64,000 nucleotides of DNA, taken from positions 682,001 to 746,000 of the forward strand of contig NZ_JAAVLX010000004.1 of NCBI RefSeq assembly GCF_013114825.1, given 5' to 3'. Positions within the stretch are counted from its first letter, which is position 1, and each line of letters opens with the position of its first letter. The stretch is from Bradyrhizobium australiense (GTDB lineage: Bacteria > Pseudomonadota > Alphaproteobacteria > Rhizobiales > Xanthobacteraceae). Both the position numbers and the translations under genes were made by a program. Shown one piece after another: positions 45,530-53,896 of the stretch. The notes under the pieces were generated by a model, which made no database searches, was not told where the DNA came from, and was given only the letters and a program-made list of their open reading frames with translations.

Positions 45530-46606
45530 ATGGCGGCGCGGGACGTTCGCAAGGAAATGCCGCCGGTCAAATTGCCGCGCGCGGAATTCGAGAGGCGCTA
45601 TCGCGGCCGCTTCGTCGATCCGGTGTTCCAGCCGTTTCAGCGCGAGCTCGACGCCATCGTCGCGGCGGCATGGGACGCCTATAGCCATTCCCGCAAAGCA
45701 CCGCTAACCCGCAAGGCGGGCGCGGGCTTCGCCGATCCCGAGTACGAAATCGCGGTGGACTGGCTCGCCGCGCGCGAGGCCATTCTCGAAGCACAGCGGC
45801 GCCACGACGATGCTGCTGCGGAGCCGCGCATCCTCATCATCAACGGCTCGGCGCGCAGCGAGCATACCTGCCCCGGCGAGACGTCAAAGACGTGGCGGCT
45901 GGTCAAGCTCGCCGAGCCGGTGCTGGTCGAAATGGGATTTGCGGTCGACATTCTAGATCTGTCGCGGCTAACGTCGGAATATGGCCGGCAAATTCATCCC
46001 TGCAAATCCTGCGTCGCCACCGCAATGCCGCTCTGCCACTGGCCCTGCAGTTGCTATCCAAACTATGCGCTCGGCCAGACCGATGACTGGATGAACGAAA
46101 TCTATCCGCTCTGGGTGGCAGCGCACGGTATCCTGATCGTGGCGCCGGTGAACTGGTATCACGCGTCGGCGGCGCTGAAAGCGATGATGGATCGCCTGGT
46201 CTGCGCCGATGGCGGCAATCCCGATCCGACGTCCACGCACGGCAAGCACGCCGACCAGGCCAAGGCGCTCGAACTGAAGGGATGGCCCTATCCGCGCCAT
46301 CTGGCCGGCCGGCATTTCGGCCTTGTGATTCACGGCGACAGCGGAGGCGCGGAGACGCTGCGGCGCTCGTTGTCGGACTGGCTGACCGATATGGCGCTGA
46401 TCTCGGCCGGCCGCACCGCCGAGGCCGAGGGCTATGTGGGCTACATGGAGCCCTACGCCACCTCGCATCAGGCGCTCGACGAAGACCGCGAATTCCAGCA
46501 CGAGGTACGCAATGCGGCACGCGCGCTCGGCAATGCGGTGAAGCTGGCGCGCGCGGGGAAGCTAGAGAATCCGGCAAAGGGCCTTGCCGATCCGAATCCG
46601 AAATAG
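45530..46606 (+). CDS. NADPH-dependent FMN reductase-like flavoprotein with Cys cluster
   Basis: 358 residues. Residues 1-95 form a charged extension with no recognised domain; the flavodoxin-like fold starts at RILIINGSARSEHT (about 102). SPWN-type FMN loop is VAPVNWYHASAALKAMMDRL. An unusual insertion in the middle has Cys158, Cys161, Cys169, Cys173 and Cys175 (CKSCVATAMPLCHWPCSC), a pattern like the Fe-S ligands of iron-sulfur flavoproteins. So this may be a reductase with a 4Fe-4S cluster, not a plain FMN reductase. It follows the isochorismatase-like gene by 75 bases, which suggests a shared pathway. Substrate unknown. Confidence 0.88.
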   Translation: MAARDVRKEMPPVKLPRAEFERRYRGRFVDPVFQPFQRELDAIVAAAWDAYSHSRKAPLTRKAGAGFADPEYEIAVDWLAAREAILEAQRRHDDAAAEPRILIINGSARSEHTCPGETSKTWRLVKLAEPVLVEMGFAVDILDLSRLTSEYGRQIHPCKSCVATAMPLCHWPCSCYPNYALGQTDDWMNEIYPLWVAAHGILIVAPVNWYHASAALKAMMDRLVCADGGNPDPTSTHGKHADQAKALELKGWPYPRHLAGRHFGLVIHGDSGGAETLRRSLSDWLTDMALISAGRTAEAEGYVGYMEPYATSHQALDEDREFQHEVRNAARALGNAVKLARAGKLENPAKGLADPNPK

Positions 46607-46610
46607 CCTC

Positions 46611-46688
46611 GTAGGATGGGTTGAGCGAGAAAGCGATACCATCAATGCTGGTGCACGTGATGATGGGTTTCGCTACGCTCAACCTACA
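46611..46688. repeat. Palindromic intergenic repeat, copy A
   Basis: An imperfect inverted repeat: GTAGGATGGGTTGAGCG at the left end faces CGCTCAACCTAC at the right end, with TGATGGGTTTCG in between. The same unit occurs about 1 kb away (copy B), on the other side of the dehydrogenase gene. Such GTAGGATGGGTT elements are common between genes in Bradyrhizobium and can form large RNA hairpins. Confidence 0.8.
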
Positions 46689-46700
46689 AGCTATCGATCT

Positions 46701-47552
46701 CTACTTCCCGTAACTATAAAACCCCTGCCCGGTCTTGCGGCCGAGATGGCCGGCGGCGACCATTTCCTTCAAGAGCGGCGCAGGGCGGTATTTCGGGTCG
46801 TTGAAGCCCTGGTAGAACACTTCCATCACCGACAGCATGGTGTCGAGGCCGATCATGTCGGCGAGCGCCAGCGGGCCGATCGGATGGTTGCAGCCGAGCT
46901 TCATCCCGGCGTCGAGGTCTTCCGCCGTCGCCAGTCCTTCCTGCAGCGCGAAGATCGCCTCGTTGATCATCGGGCAGAGGATGCGGTTGACTGCAAAGCC
47001 CGGGCTGTTCTTCGCCGTGATCGAGACCTTGCCGATCCGTTTTGCAAAGCCTTCCGCCTTGGCGTGGGTATCGTCCGAGGTCTGCAAGCCCCGGATCAAT
47101 TCCAACAGCGCCATCAGCGGCACCGGATTGAAGAAGTGCATGCCGATGAAGCGGTCCGGCCGGTCGGTCGCCGCCGCAAGTTTCGTGATCGAGATCGAGG
47201 ACGTGTTGGTGGCGAGCAGCGCCTGCGGCCGCAGCTTTGGACAAAGGTCCTTCAGGATCTTGACCTTCAGGTCTTCATTCTCGGTCGCGGCCTCGATCAC
47301 GAGATCGCACGTGGAAAACTTCGCCGTGTCCGTGGTCGTCGTAATGCGCGCCAGCGCCGCCTGCCGATCGGCGTCGGTCATCTTCTGCTTGTTCACGAGG
47401 CGCTCAAGGCTATTAGACACGACAGACATGCCGCGGGTGAGCGCGGCATCTGAAATGTCCGTCATGACGACGGGGAGACCGGCTGCGGCACACACCTGGG
47501 CAATGCCGTTACCCATGGTGCCTGCGCCGACGATTCCGATTGACTCAATCAT
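46701..47552 (-). CDS. hbd: 3-hydroxybutyryl-CoA dehydrogenase
   Basis: 283 residues. NAD-binding domain: IGIVGAGTMGNGIAQVCA at residues 5-22. CoA-binding and catalytic region: MHFFNPVPLMALLELI with the catalytic His, and NSPGFAVNRILCPMINEAI, both diagnostic of short 3-hydroxyacyl-CoA dehydrogenases. It oxidises 3-hydroxybutyryl-CoA in fatty acid and butanoate metabolism, or works in polyhydroxybutyrate turnover. It stands between two copies of the palindromic repeat and has its own start with an AGGTAGG ribosome site. Confidence 0.94.
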   Translation of the reverse strand: MIESIGIVGAGTMGNGIAQVCAAAGLPVVMTDISDAALTRGMSVVSNSLERLVNKQKMTDADRQAALARITTTTDTAKFSTCDLVIEAATENEDLKVKILKDLCPKLRPQALLATNTSSISITKLAAATDRPDRFIGMHFFNPVPLMALLELIRGLQTSDDTHAKAEGFAKRIGKVSITAKNSPGFAVNRILCPMINEAIFALQEGLATAEDLDAGMKLGCNHPIGPLALADMIGLDTMLSVMEVFYQGFNDPKYRPAPLLKEMVAAGHLGRKTGQGFYSYGK

Positions 47553-47625
47553 GTTCGCCTACCTCTGTTCTTAAAAATACTGGATTACGTCGTTATCAGA
47601 ATGCGACGGGCATCGGTAGTCCGAG

Positions 47626-47713
47626 CCTCGTAGGACGGGTGGAGCGAAGCAATACCCATCATTTGCGTGCGCGACAGCCGATGGCTTTCGCAAAAGTTGA
47701 ACCCATCCTACGA
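47626..47713. repeat. Palindromic intergenic repeat, copy B
   Basis: Ends TCGTAGGACGGGTGGAGCG and AACCCATCCTACGA are inverted repeats; related to copy A at 46611. It lies between the dehydrogenase start (47552) and the glutathione reductase stop (47720), so any hairpin would form in the gor transcript. Confidence 0.8.
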
Positions 47714-47719
47714 ATCTGG

Positions 47720-49105
47720 CTACTCCGCCGCCTGCCTCACATACCGTGCCGTCGGCGTCCGCATCGTCACCAATTCCTCGGCCGCCGTCGGATGCAGCGC
47801 GATCGTCGCGTCGAAATCGGCTTTGGTCGCTTTCATCTTCACGGCGATCGCGACCGCCTGGACGATTTCGGCCGCGGTGTCGCCGACGATGTGACAGCCC
47901 AGCACGCGATCCGTCGTGCCGTCGACCACGAGCTTCATCAGCACGCGGGTGTCGCGGCCGGACATCGTCGCCTTGATGGGGCGGAAATCGGCCTTGTAGA
48001 TATCGACATGGCTCACCTGCGCGCGCGCCTGGGCTTCGGTCAGGCCCACGGTGCCGACTTCGGGCTGCGAGAACACCGCCGTCGGAATGGTGGCGTGGTC
48101 GACCTGCACCGGGCGCTTGCCGAACACGGTCTCGGCGAAGGCATGGCCCTCGCGGATCGCGACCGGCGTCAGATTGAGGCGATGGGTGACGTCGCCGATC
48201 GCATAGATGTTGTCGATCGATGTCTTCGACCATTCGTCGACGGCGATGCCGCCATTCGCAGGATTGATGGCGACGCCGGCCTTCTCGAGCCCGAGATTGG
48301 CGACGTTGGGGTGGCGGCCGATCGCGAACATCACCTTCTCCGAGGCGATGCTCGAACCGTTGGATAGGTGCGTGGTGTATTCGTTGCCGTGCCTGTCCAC
48401 TTTATCGATGGTGCAGCCGGTAATGATCGTAATCCCCTGCGTCTCCATCTCGGCGCGCACGTGCTTGCGGACGTCCTCGTCAAAACCGCGCAGAATGTTG
48501 TCGCCGCGATAGATCACGGTGACGTCGGAGCCGAAGCCGGCAAAGATGCCGGCGAATTCCAGCGCGATATAGCCGCCGCCCTGGATCACGATACGCTTCG
48601 GCAATTCAGAGAGATGAAACGCCTCGTTGGAGGAAATGACGTGCTCGATGCCGGGGATCTCGCGGCCGTGATTGGGCGCGCCGCCGGTCGCGATCAGGAT
48701 ATAATTTGCGGTGACCGTTTCGCCGGTCATCAGCCTCAGTGTATGAGCGTCTTCCAGCACCGCGCGGGTTTTCGCGATGCGCGCACCTGATTTTTCGACA
48801 TTGGCGGCGTAAATACCTTCGAGCCGTGCGATCTCCTTGTCCTTGTTGGCAACCAGCGTCGGCCAGTCGAAAGAAACTTCGGGGATAGTCCAGCCGAAAC
48901 CCGCTGCGTCCTCGATCTCGTGGCGGACATGGGAGCCCAGCACGAACAGCTTCTTAGGCACGCAGCCGCGGATCACGCAGGTGCCGCCCATCCGGTATTC
49001 TTCGGCAACCATGACCTTTGCGCCGTGGTCGGCCGCGATGCGGGCGGCGCGAACGCCGCCCGAACCACCGCCGATGACGAACAGATCGACGTCGAACTCA
49101 GCCAT
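47720..49105 (-). CDS. gor: Glutathione-disulfide reductase
   Basis: 461 residues. FAD-binding IGGGSGGVRAARIA (11-24), redox-active Cys43 and Cys48 in GGTCVIRGCVPKK, NAD(P)-binding VIQGGGYIALEFAGIFAGFG, and the C-terminal dimer domain with LHPTAAEELV carrying the active-site His and Glu. YRGDNILRGFDEDVR gives the Arg residues typical of NADPH specificity. It reduces oxidised glutathione with NADPH. Monocistronic; a palindromic repeat follows it. Confidence 0.95.
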   Translation of the reverse strand: MAEFDVDLFVIGGGSGGVRAARIAADHGAKVMVAEEYRMGGTCVIRGCVPKKLFVLGSHVRHEIEDAAGFGWTIPEVSFDWPTLVANKDKEIARLEGIYAANVEKSGARIAKTRAVLEDAHTLRLMTGETVTANYILIATGGAPNHGREIPGIEHVISSNEAFHLSELPKRIVIQGGGYIALEFAGIFAGFGSDVTVIYRGDNILRGFDEDVRKHVRAEMETQGITIITGCTIDKVDRHGNEYTTHLSNGSSIASEKVMFAIGRHPNVANLGLEKAGVAINPANGGIAVDEWSKTSIDNIYAIGDVTHRLNLTPVAIREGHAFAETVFGKRPVQVDHATIPTAVFSQPEVGTVGLTEAQARAQVSHVDIYKADFRPIKATMSGRDTRVLMKLVVDGTTDRVLGCHIVGDTAAEIVQAVAIAVKMKATKADFDATIALHPTAAEELVTMRTPTARYVRQAAE

Positions 49106-49138
49106 CTCACCCCCGCCCGAAGTCGCTTCTGGTTAGCT

Positions 49139-49199
49139 CTTTTATTTGACGCGTTTTCTTCACGCGAACCGGAAGTCCACTCGCTCGAAAACGCTATCG
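49139..49199. repeat. Candidate rhizobial extragenic repeat
   Basis: The segment contains GCGTTTTCTTCACGCGAACC and, to its right, TCGCTCGAAAACGCTA, which are partly complementary (the GCGTTTTC and GAAAACGC ends pair). It resembles a short repeat found many times in Bradyrhizobium genomes. A weaker relative is at 62337-62432. Confidence 0.55.
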
Positions 49200-49200
49200 T

Positions 49201-49740
49201 TCAGATATCCTTACCGCGCTTCTTCATCTCGGCGCGGAACTGGCCGTTGATGATTTCGGCAAAGTTCTGCGCCCATTGGTTCATGTAGGACATGCTGAAC
49301 TGGATGGCGCGGGGCTCGCTCGCGAGCAGCTTCTGGCCGAGCGGCGACTTGTAGAAGGTCACGAGGTCCTTCAGCTCCTGTTCGGTGAACTCGTTGGCGT
49401 AGACCTGCGCCATGCCCTCGCCGATCTCCTTCTCGCGGCCGGCGAGATTCTTGGCGACGATCACGGCAACCTCGTTGAGGTCCTTCTGGTAGTTCAGATT
49501 GCTCTGCAGCAGCACGTTCTTGGTCTGCTCGACGAGATTGGGAACGGCGCTAGCATACATCGCGCTCGCATTCTTCATCGCAAGAATTTCCTTGGCGGCG
49601 GCGATCGCCGCCGGCGAAGCGGGCTTGAGCGCGGGCGCTGCGGCGGGTGCCTGCTTCTGCTGCGCATCAGCCGGAACGGCGGTCAGGGCCAGTCCCACTG
49701 CAAGGCCGGCAGCCGACAAAATCCGTGAAAGGCTCTTCAT
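49201..49740 (-). CDS. DUF2059 domain protein, exported
   Basis: 179 residues; ATG 49740 has GAGGAG 7 bases upstream. Signal peptide to about residue 26 (ending ADAQ). The mature part includes an Ala/Pro/Lys stretch and then the DUF2059 domain (about 50-170), a helical fold shown by YANEFTEQELKDLVTFYKSPLGQKLL, the most conserved stretch of the family. It is a periplasmic protein of unknown function. Located 24 bases upstream of it, on the same strand, is the rpiA stop, so it may be transcribed with rpiA. Confidence 0.92.
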   Translation of the reverse strand: MKSLSRILSAAGLAVGLALTAVPADAQQKQAPAAAPALKPASPAAIAAAKEILAMKNASAMYASAVPNLVEQTKNVLLQSNLNYQKDLNEVAVIVAKNLAGREKEIGEGMAQVYANEFTEQELKDLVTFYKSPLGQKLLASEPRAIQFSMSYMNQWAQNFAEIINGQFRAEMKKRGKDI

Positions 49741-49764
49741 TTCAATTCTCCTCGATTACCGGCG

Positions 49765-50457
49765 TTACCGCCGCTCAACTACGCGAATTCCCTGAGCACC
49801 AGCCAGGACGGCGGTGCTGGCCAGGCCAATGAACAACCCGTGTTCGACGACACCCGGGATCAGGCTCAACAGGCCCGCCAGACGCGGCGCATCGGCGATG
49901 CGCCCAAGATGGGCATCGACAATCCAGTGGCCGCCATCGGTGACAAAAACGTGGCCGCCATTGCCCTTGCGGAGCCCCATTTGCCCGGAAACGCCACTTT
50001 GGGCAAATGCCGTGGCCATGGCCCGCAGGGTGGCGGCCAGCCCGAACGGAACAACCTCCACAGGTAGGGGGAAACGGCCGAGAACATCGACCCATTTGGT
50101 GTCGTCGGCGATCACGATCATGCGATCCGAGGCCGCCGCAACGATCTTCTCACGGAGCAGCGCGCCACCGCCGCCCTTGACCAGGTTGAGGGCGGGATCG
50201 ACCTCGTCGGCACCATCGACGGTGAGATCGAGCCGGTCGACTTCATCGAGCGTGGTCAGCGGAATGTTGCAGGCTTCGGCCTGGGCGCGGGTCGCTTCCG
50301 AGGTCGGCACGCCGATCACCTTCATCCCGCCGGCAACCCTCTCGCCGAGCAGTTCGACGAATTGCCTGGCGGTCGAGCCGGTGCCGAGCCCGACCTTCAT
50401 GCCATCCTGTACATGCTCCAGCGCCCGTGCCGCCGCTTGCCGCTTAAGTCCATCCAT
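49765..50457 (-). CDS. rpiA: Ribose-5-phosphate isomerase A
   Basis: 230 residues from ATG 50457. Conserved parts: [19 protein letters not shown] near residue 25, [27 protein letters not shown] (about 82-108) with the catalytic Asp, Glu and Lys, and [19 protein letters not shown]. It interconverts ribose 5-phosphate and ribulose 5-phosphate in the pentose phosphate pathway. The DUF2059 gene follows 24 bases later on the same strand. Confidence 0.96.
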   Translation of the reverse strand: MDGLKRQAAARALEHVQDGMKVGLGTGSTARQFVELLGERVAGGMKVIGVPTSEATRAQAEACNIPLTTLDEVDRLDLTVDGADEVDPALNLVKGGGGALLREKIVAAASDRMIVIADDTKWVDVLGRFPLPVEVVPFGLAATLRAMATAFAQSGVSGQMGLRKGNGGHVFVTDGGHWIVDAHLGRIADAPRLAGLLSLIPGVVEHGLFIGLASTAVLAGAQGIRVVERR

Positions 50458-50558
50458 ATCCACGTGCTGACGTGCTCCCAAAATCCGCCGATCCGCGGGC
50501 GCATGTCTAGCGTCGTTTGGGCTTTGGGAACAGCGCCTAAAGTCCTGCGTAAGCAGGA

Positions 50559-51394
50559 TTATGGGGGCGAAATTCCATCCATCGCGGCCAAAATAGCTGC
50601 GAAACGCGGCTCGACTTCGGCACGCATGCCGGGATGAATGAAAATGTAGAGCTCATCGTTCCTGATTGCGGCGAGCACGCGCGCGGCAGCCGCGTCGGGC
50701 TCAAGTCCCGCGTCGATATTTGGGGCAATCTCGGCGACTAAGGCCGCCGCCGGACTCGCGGGATCGAGCAGCGGCGATTGACCGTAGCGCGCCGGACGAT
50801 TGCGCCCGCTCTCGCCGATGCGGGTACGCACATAGCTCGGACACAGCACGCTGACGCCGATGCCGTGCGGTTGAGCTGAAGGCTAAGTCCCTCGGACATG
50901 CTGACGACTGCAAATTTGCTCGCCCCATAGGGGCTGAATCCCAGACCGCACTGCATGCCGGCCATCGATGCCGTGTTGACGATGTGGCCACCCTCGCCAT
51001 GCGCGCGGATATGCGGCAGGAAACTTGCGATACCGTGCAGCACGCCCATCAGATTGACGTCGAGCACCCACCGCCAATTATCGAGCGAAATGTAGTCGAT
51101 GCCGCCGCCCGCAGCGACGCCGGCATTGTTGCAGACCACATGTACGTTTCCGAACGCATCGAACGAGGCTTGCGCCGCCCGCTCGACGCTTTCGGGATCG
51201 GCGACGTCGCAGATGATGCCGCGGATACGGGGTGCGAATTCATCGAGGCGTTTCACCGCATCTCGGAGCGCGTCTGCTTCGATATCGGCGAGCATCACGT
51301 TCATGCCTGCTTCCGCAAAGGCGCGGCCGAGCGAAAACCCTATGCCGGCGGCGCCGCCGGTGACGAAAGCTGTTTTGCCGGCAAATTCGCGCAT
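50559..51394 (-). pseudogene. Short-chain dehydrogenase/reductase gene, frameshifted
   Basis: Two frames make one SDR of about 280 residues. The first, from ATG 51394 or 51400 (AGGGG upstream), has the NAD site [24 protein letters not shown], and the catalytic SMAGMQ...YGASK (Ser, Tyr, Lys all present) and goes on to SEGLSLQL, then drifts out of frame. The second resumes with LCPSYVRTRIGES and continues to TGA at 50559. Adding one base at about 50870-50871 joins them as LQLxPHGIGVSVLCPSYV, the usual SDR stretch. So a one-base deletion breaks an otherwise complete oxidoreductase. It is divergent from gph. It could also be a sequencing error. Confidence 0.78.
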
Positions 51395-51463
51395 GGCCAT
51401 GTCCCCTGGAATTTGGTGCATCCCTACTTGCAAGAAGGCGCACCTGCGGATAGCGAATTCCGG

Positions 51464-52156
51464 ATGAGCCTTCCCCGCACCGTAGTCTTCGACCTCGACG
51501 GCACACTGGTCGACACCGCGCCCGACCTGATCGCCGCCCTCAATTTCGTGCTCGATCGCGAAGGATTGCCGCCGGTGCCGCTGCGTGCAGCGCGCAACAT
51601 GATCGGCGCGGGCGCCCGCAAGCTGATCGAACGCGGGCTTGAGCTGGAAGGCCGTGCGACGAGCACTGACGACGTCGACCGCCTCACCAGGGATTTTATC
51701 GAGTATTACGCCGGCCATATCGCCGTGGAATCGCGGCCGTTCGAGGGGCTGGAGGCCGCGCTCGACGTTCTTGAGGCGCAGGGCTGTCGTTTTGCGGTCT
51801 GCACCAACAAGCTGGAATGGCTGTCAAAGCGGCTGCTCGACGAACTGGGCTTGAGCGGACGGTTCGCCGCGATCTGCGGCGCCGACACGTTCGGCGTCTC
51901 CAAGCCCGACCCAGTGATCCTGCAGCAGACAGTAGCTCGCGCCGGCGGGGATATTGGCGCGACGATCATGGTGGGCGATGCGGGACCTGACGTCGGCGTC
52001 GCCAGGCGGGCCGGCGTTCCCGTGATCGGGGTCGAATTCGGCTACACCGATGTTCCGATCGCCCAGCTTAAGCCCGACCGGGTGATTGGGCATATGCGCG
52101 AATTACCGGGTGCCGTGGACGGGCTCAGCGGCAGATTTGTGGGCTTAACCACTTGA
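51464..52156 (+). CDS. gph: Phosphoglycolate phosphatase
   Basis: 230 residues from ATG 51464; the frame extends upstream without a supporting start. HAD superfamily: VVFDLDGTLVDTAPDL near residue 7 with the nucleophile Asp and acid Asp, CTNK for motif II (Thr), Lys in FGVSKPDP as motif III, and MVGDAGPDVGVARRAG as motif IV. It removes phosphate from 2-phosphoglycolate, produced by Rubisco oxygenation and DNA repair. Monocistronic; a disrupted SDR gene is on the other strand. Confidence 0.93.
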   Translation: MSLPRTVVFDLDGTLVDTAPDLIAALNFVLDREGLPPVPLRAARNMIGAGARKLIERGLELEGRATSTDDVDRLTRDFIEYYAGHIAVESRPFEGLEAALDVLEAQGCRFAVCTNKLEWLSKRLLDELGLSGRFAAICGADTFGVSKPDPVILQQTVARAGGDIGATIMVGDAGPDVGVARRAGVPVIGVEFGYTDVPIAQLKPDRVIGHMRELPGAVDGLSGRFVGLTT

Positions 52157-52191
52157 TTCTACGATGGTTTATTGGAACGTCAGATTCGCCA

Positions 52192-52207
52192 CTAACCATT
52201 CCTTAAC
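52192..52207 (+). promoter_or_regulatory. CtrA-like site (candidate)
   Basis: CTAA-CCATTCC-TTAAC at 52192-52207 matches the CtrA consensus TTAA-N7-TTAAC except for the first base. It lies about 80 bases upstream of the small frame at 52286 and 36 bases after gph. CtrA is the cell-cycle regulator of this group. A single weak site is not proof. Confidence 0.3.
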
Positions 52208-52285
52208 GCTTCTGCCCGGCATGGTTGCAGCGCCATCTCGATCGAATTACCCGCGCCCGACGCCGGCTTCTCCGTCACCTTCGCG

Positions 52286-52501
52286 ATGCCCAAATTCCAG
52301 CCGGTGATCGTTCCGGTGCAGGTGATCCGTAATCCCGGTGATTTTGCTTCGCCGCCGACGACCATCATCGAGCCCAGCCCGGTATTCGCAGAGCTCAAGT
52401 CGACCGCGCCGCCGCCGAAGGTGCGCCAGCGGCCGAAGAAGAAGCCCGCAGCTGCCGCTGCGACGGTGGTCCCCGCCCCGGCACAGCCCGCCACGCGCTA
52501 G
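52286..52501 (+). CDS. Small hypothetical protein, 71 aa (doubtful)
   Basis: The frame shows good GC3 bias and yields a basic, Pro/Lys/Ala-rich tail (APPPKVRQRPKKKPAAAAAT) after PVIVPVQVIRNPGDFASPP. The same frame is open for about 30 more codons before the ATG, so the true start may be upstream and non-ATG, or the gene may have lost its 5' end. No ribosome site is seen before 52286. No family recognised. Confidence 0.4.
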   Translation: MPKFQPVIVPVQVIRNPGDFASPPTTIIEPSPVFAELKSTAPPPKVRQRPKKKPAAAAATVVPAPAQPATR

Positions 52502-52548
52502 GTCCCGTCCCGGTCCTGCCCGCGCCACCTCCGAAAGGTTGCGGATTG

Positions 52549-52570
52549 TAGGCGCCTTACAAGGTGCCTA
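52549..52570. other. Inverted repeat upstream of moaA
   Basis: TAGGCGCCTT and AAGGTGCCTA, with one G-T pair, spaced by two bases, about 50 bases before the moaA start. It may be an operator or a weak hairpin in the leader. It does not look like the known molybdenum cofactor riboswitch, though I cannot rule that out by eye. Confidence 0.4.
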
Positions 52571-52621
52571 GATTATGCTAGCGAACCAGCGGGCAGAGAG
52601 GCCCCTTTAAAGGCAGTTTGA

Positions 52622-53650
52622 ATGAGCGGCTCCCCGTCACCCGATCAGCGGTTCAGTCCAATGGTCGATCCCTTCGGCCGGACCATCCGGTATCTGCGCG
52701 TGTCGGTGACCGATCGCTGCGACCTGCGCTGCTTTTACTGCATGTCCGAGGACATGACATTCCTGCCGAAGAAGGATCTCCTGACGCTGGAGGAACTCGA
52801 CCGGCTGTGTTCGGCCTTCATCGCCAAGGGCGTACGCAAGATCCGCCTCACCGGCGGCGAGCCGCTGGTCCGACGCAACGTGATGTCGCTGGTGCGCTCG
52901 CTGTCGCGGCATCTTGGAACCGGCGCGCTCGATGAGCTGACGCTGACCACCAACGGCTCGCAACTGGCGCGCTTTGCGGCCGAGTTGCGCGACTGCGGCG
53001 TCCGCCGCATCAACGTCTCGCTCGACACGCTCGATCCCGCAAAGTTCCGCGCCATCACGCGCTGGGGCGAGCTCGACAAGGTTTTGGTCGGCATCGAGGC
53101 TGCGCGGGACGCAGGCCTTGCGGTCAAGATCAACGCGGTGGCGCTGAAGAAAACGAACGAGGAAGAGATCCCCTCGCTGATGGAATGGGCGCACGGCAAG
53201 GGCATGGCGCTGACGCTGATCGAAGTCATGCCGATGGGCGACATCGGCGAAGGGCGGATCGACCAGTATGTGCCGCTGTCGCTTCTGCGTGCCCGCCTCG
53301 CACAGCACTACACGTTGACCGATCTCGACGAGGACACCGGCGGCCCCGCCCGCTACGTCCGGGTCACTGAGACCGGCGGCAAGCTCGGCTTCATCACGCC
53401 GATGACGCATAATTTCTGCGAGTCCTGTAACCGGGTACGGATCACCTGTACCGGCACGCTGCACACCTGCCTCGGCCACGAGGATGCCTCCGATTTGCGC
53501 AAGCCGTTGCGAGCCTCCGCCGACGACGACCTGCTCTCGGCAGCGATCGATCGCGCCATCGGGCTGAAGCCGAAGGGCCACGACTTCATCATCGACCGCC
53601 GGCATAACCGCCCGAGCGTCTCGCGCCACATGAGCGTGACCGGCGGCTGA
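52622..53650 (+). CDS. moaA: GTP 3',8-cyclase MoaA
   Basis: 342 residues. Radical SAM enzyme for the first step of molybdenum cofactor synthesis. N-terminal cluster Cys33, Cys37 and Cys40 in [26 protein letters not shown]-terminal second cluster in [18 protein letters not shown]; ends with Gly-Gly (SVTGG), the tail required for catalysis. MoaA acts with MoaC on GTP to give cyclic pyranopterin phosphate. No other moa gene is adjacent. Complete. Confidence 0.96.
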   Translation: MSGSPSPDQRFSPMVDPFGRTIRYLRVSVTDRCDLRCFYCMSEDMTFLPKKDLLTLEELDRLCSAFIAKGVRKIRLTGGEPLVRRNVMSLVRSLSRHLGTGALDELTLTTNGSQLARFAAELRDCGVRRINVSLDTLDPAKFRAITRWGELDKVLVGIEAARDAGLAVKINAVALKKTNEEEIPSLMEWAHGKGMALTLIEVMPMGDIGEGRIDQYVPLSLLRARLAQHYTLTDLDEDTGGPARYVRVTETGGKLGFITPMTHNFCESCNRVRITCTGTLHTCLGHEDASDLRKPLRASADDDLLSAAIDRAIGLKPKGHDFIIDRRHNRPSVSRHMSVTGG

Positions 53651-53896
53651 TCAGTAAGGCCGCTGATCGGTGCCGCCCCTCCAGCGACACGCCCCAGATC
53701 GTCCAACGCATTTTCCGATTGACGCTGTTGCAGCGCGCTGGAATGGTGCGTCTGCTTCACGCCAGCATGGCCGGACAGGCCGCCGCACCTTGCACGGAGC
53801 GGCCAAGACGGCGGAAGCGTAAAATGGGGGAGGACGATCGATGCAATCGATCGCGATATCGGCAATGGCATCGTGGCCATTGCCTGGACAGGTAAG
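53651..53896. promoter_or_regulatory. Leader of the first TRAP operon
   Basis: 246 bases with no separate gene. A stretch at 53760-53850 shares words and order with the region before dctQ2 (56190-56290): GGCxAAGACGGC(A/G)GA and GGGGAGGAC followed by TGCAATCG. In it, GGGGGAGG is followed by ATG 53841, which begins a 23-codon frame that ends at a TAG just after the dctQ1 start region. See the finding on the shared leader. Confidence 0.5.

Noticed and set aside
50984..51463. N-terminal extension of gph
   Set aside because: It overlaps the SDR gene on the other strand, has no ribosome site, and gph proteins begin right before the VVFDLDGT motif.
52501..52621. Molybdenum cofactor riboswitch before moaA
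   Set aside because: The 120-base leader is short and I do not see the conserved stem-loops; only a small inverted repeat is visible.
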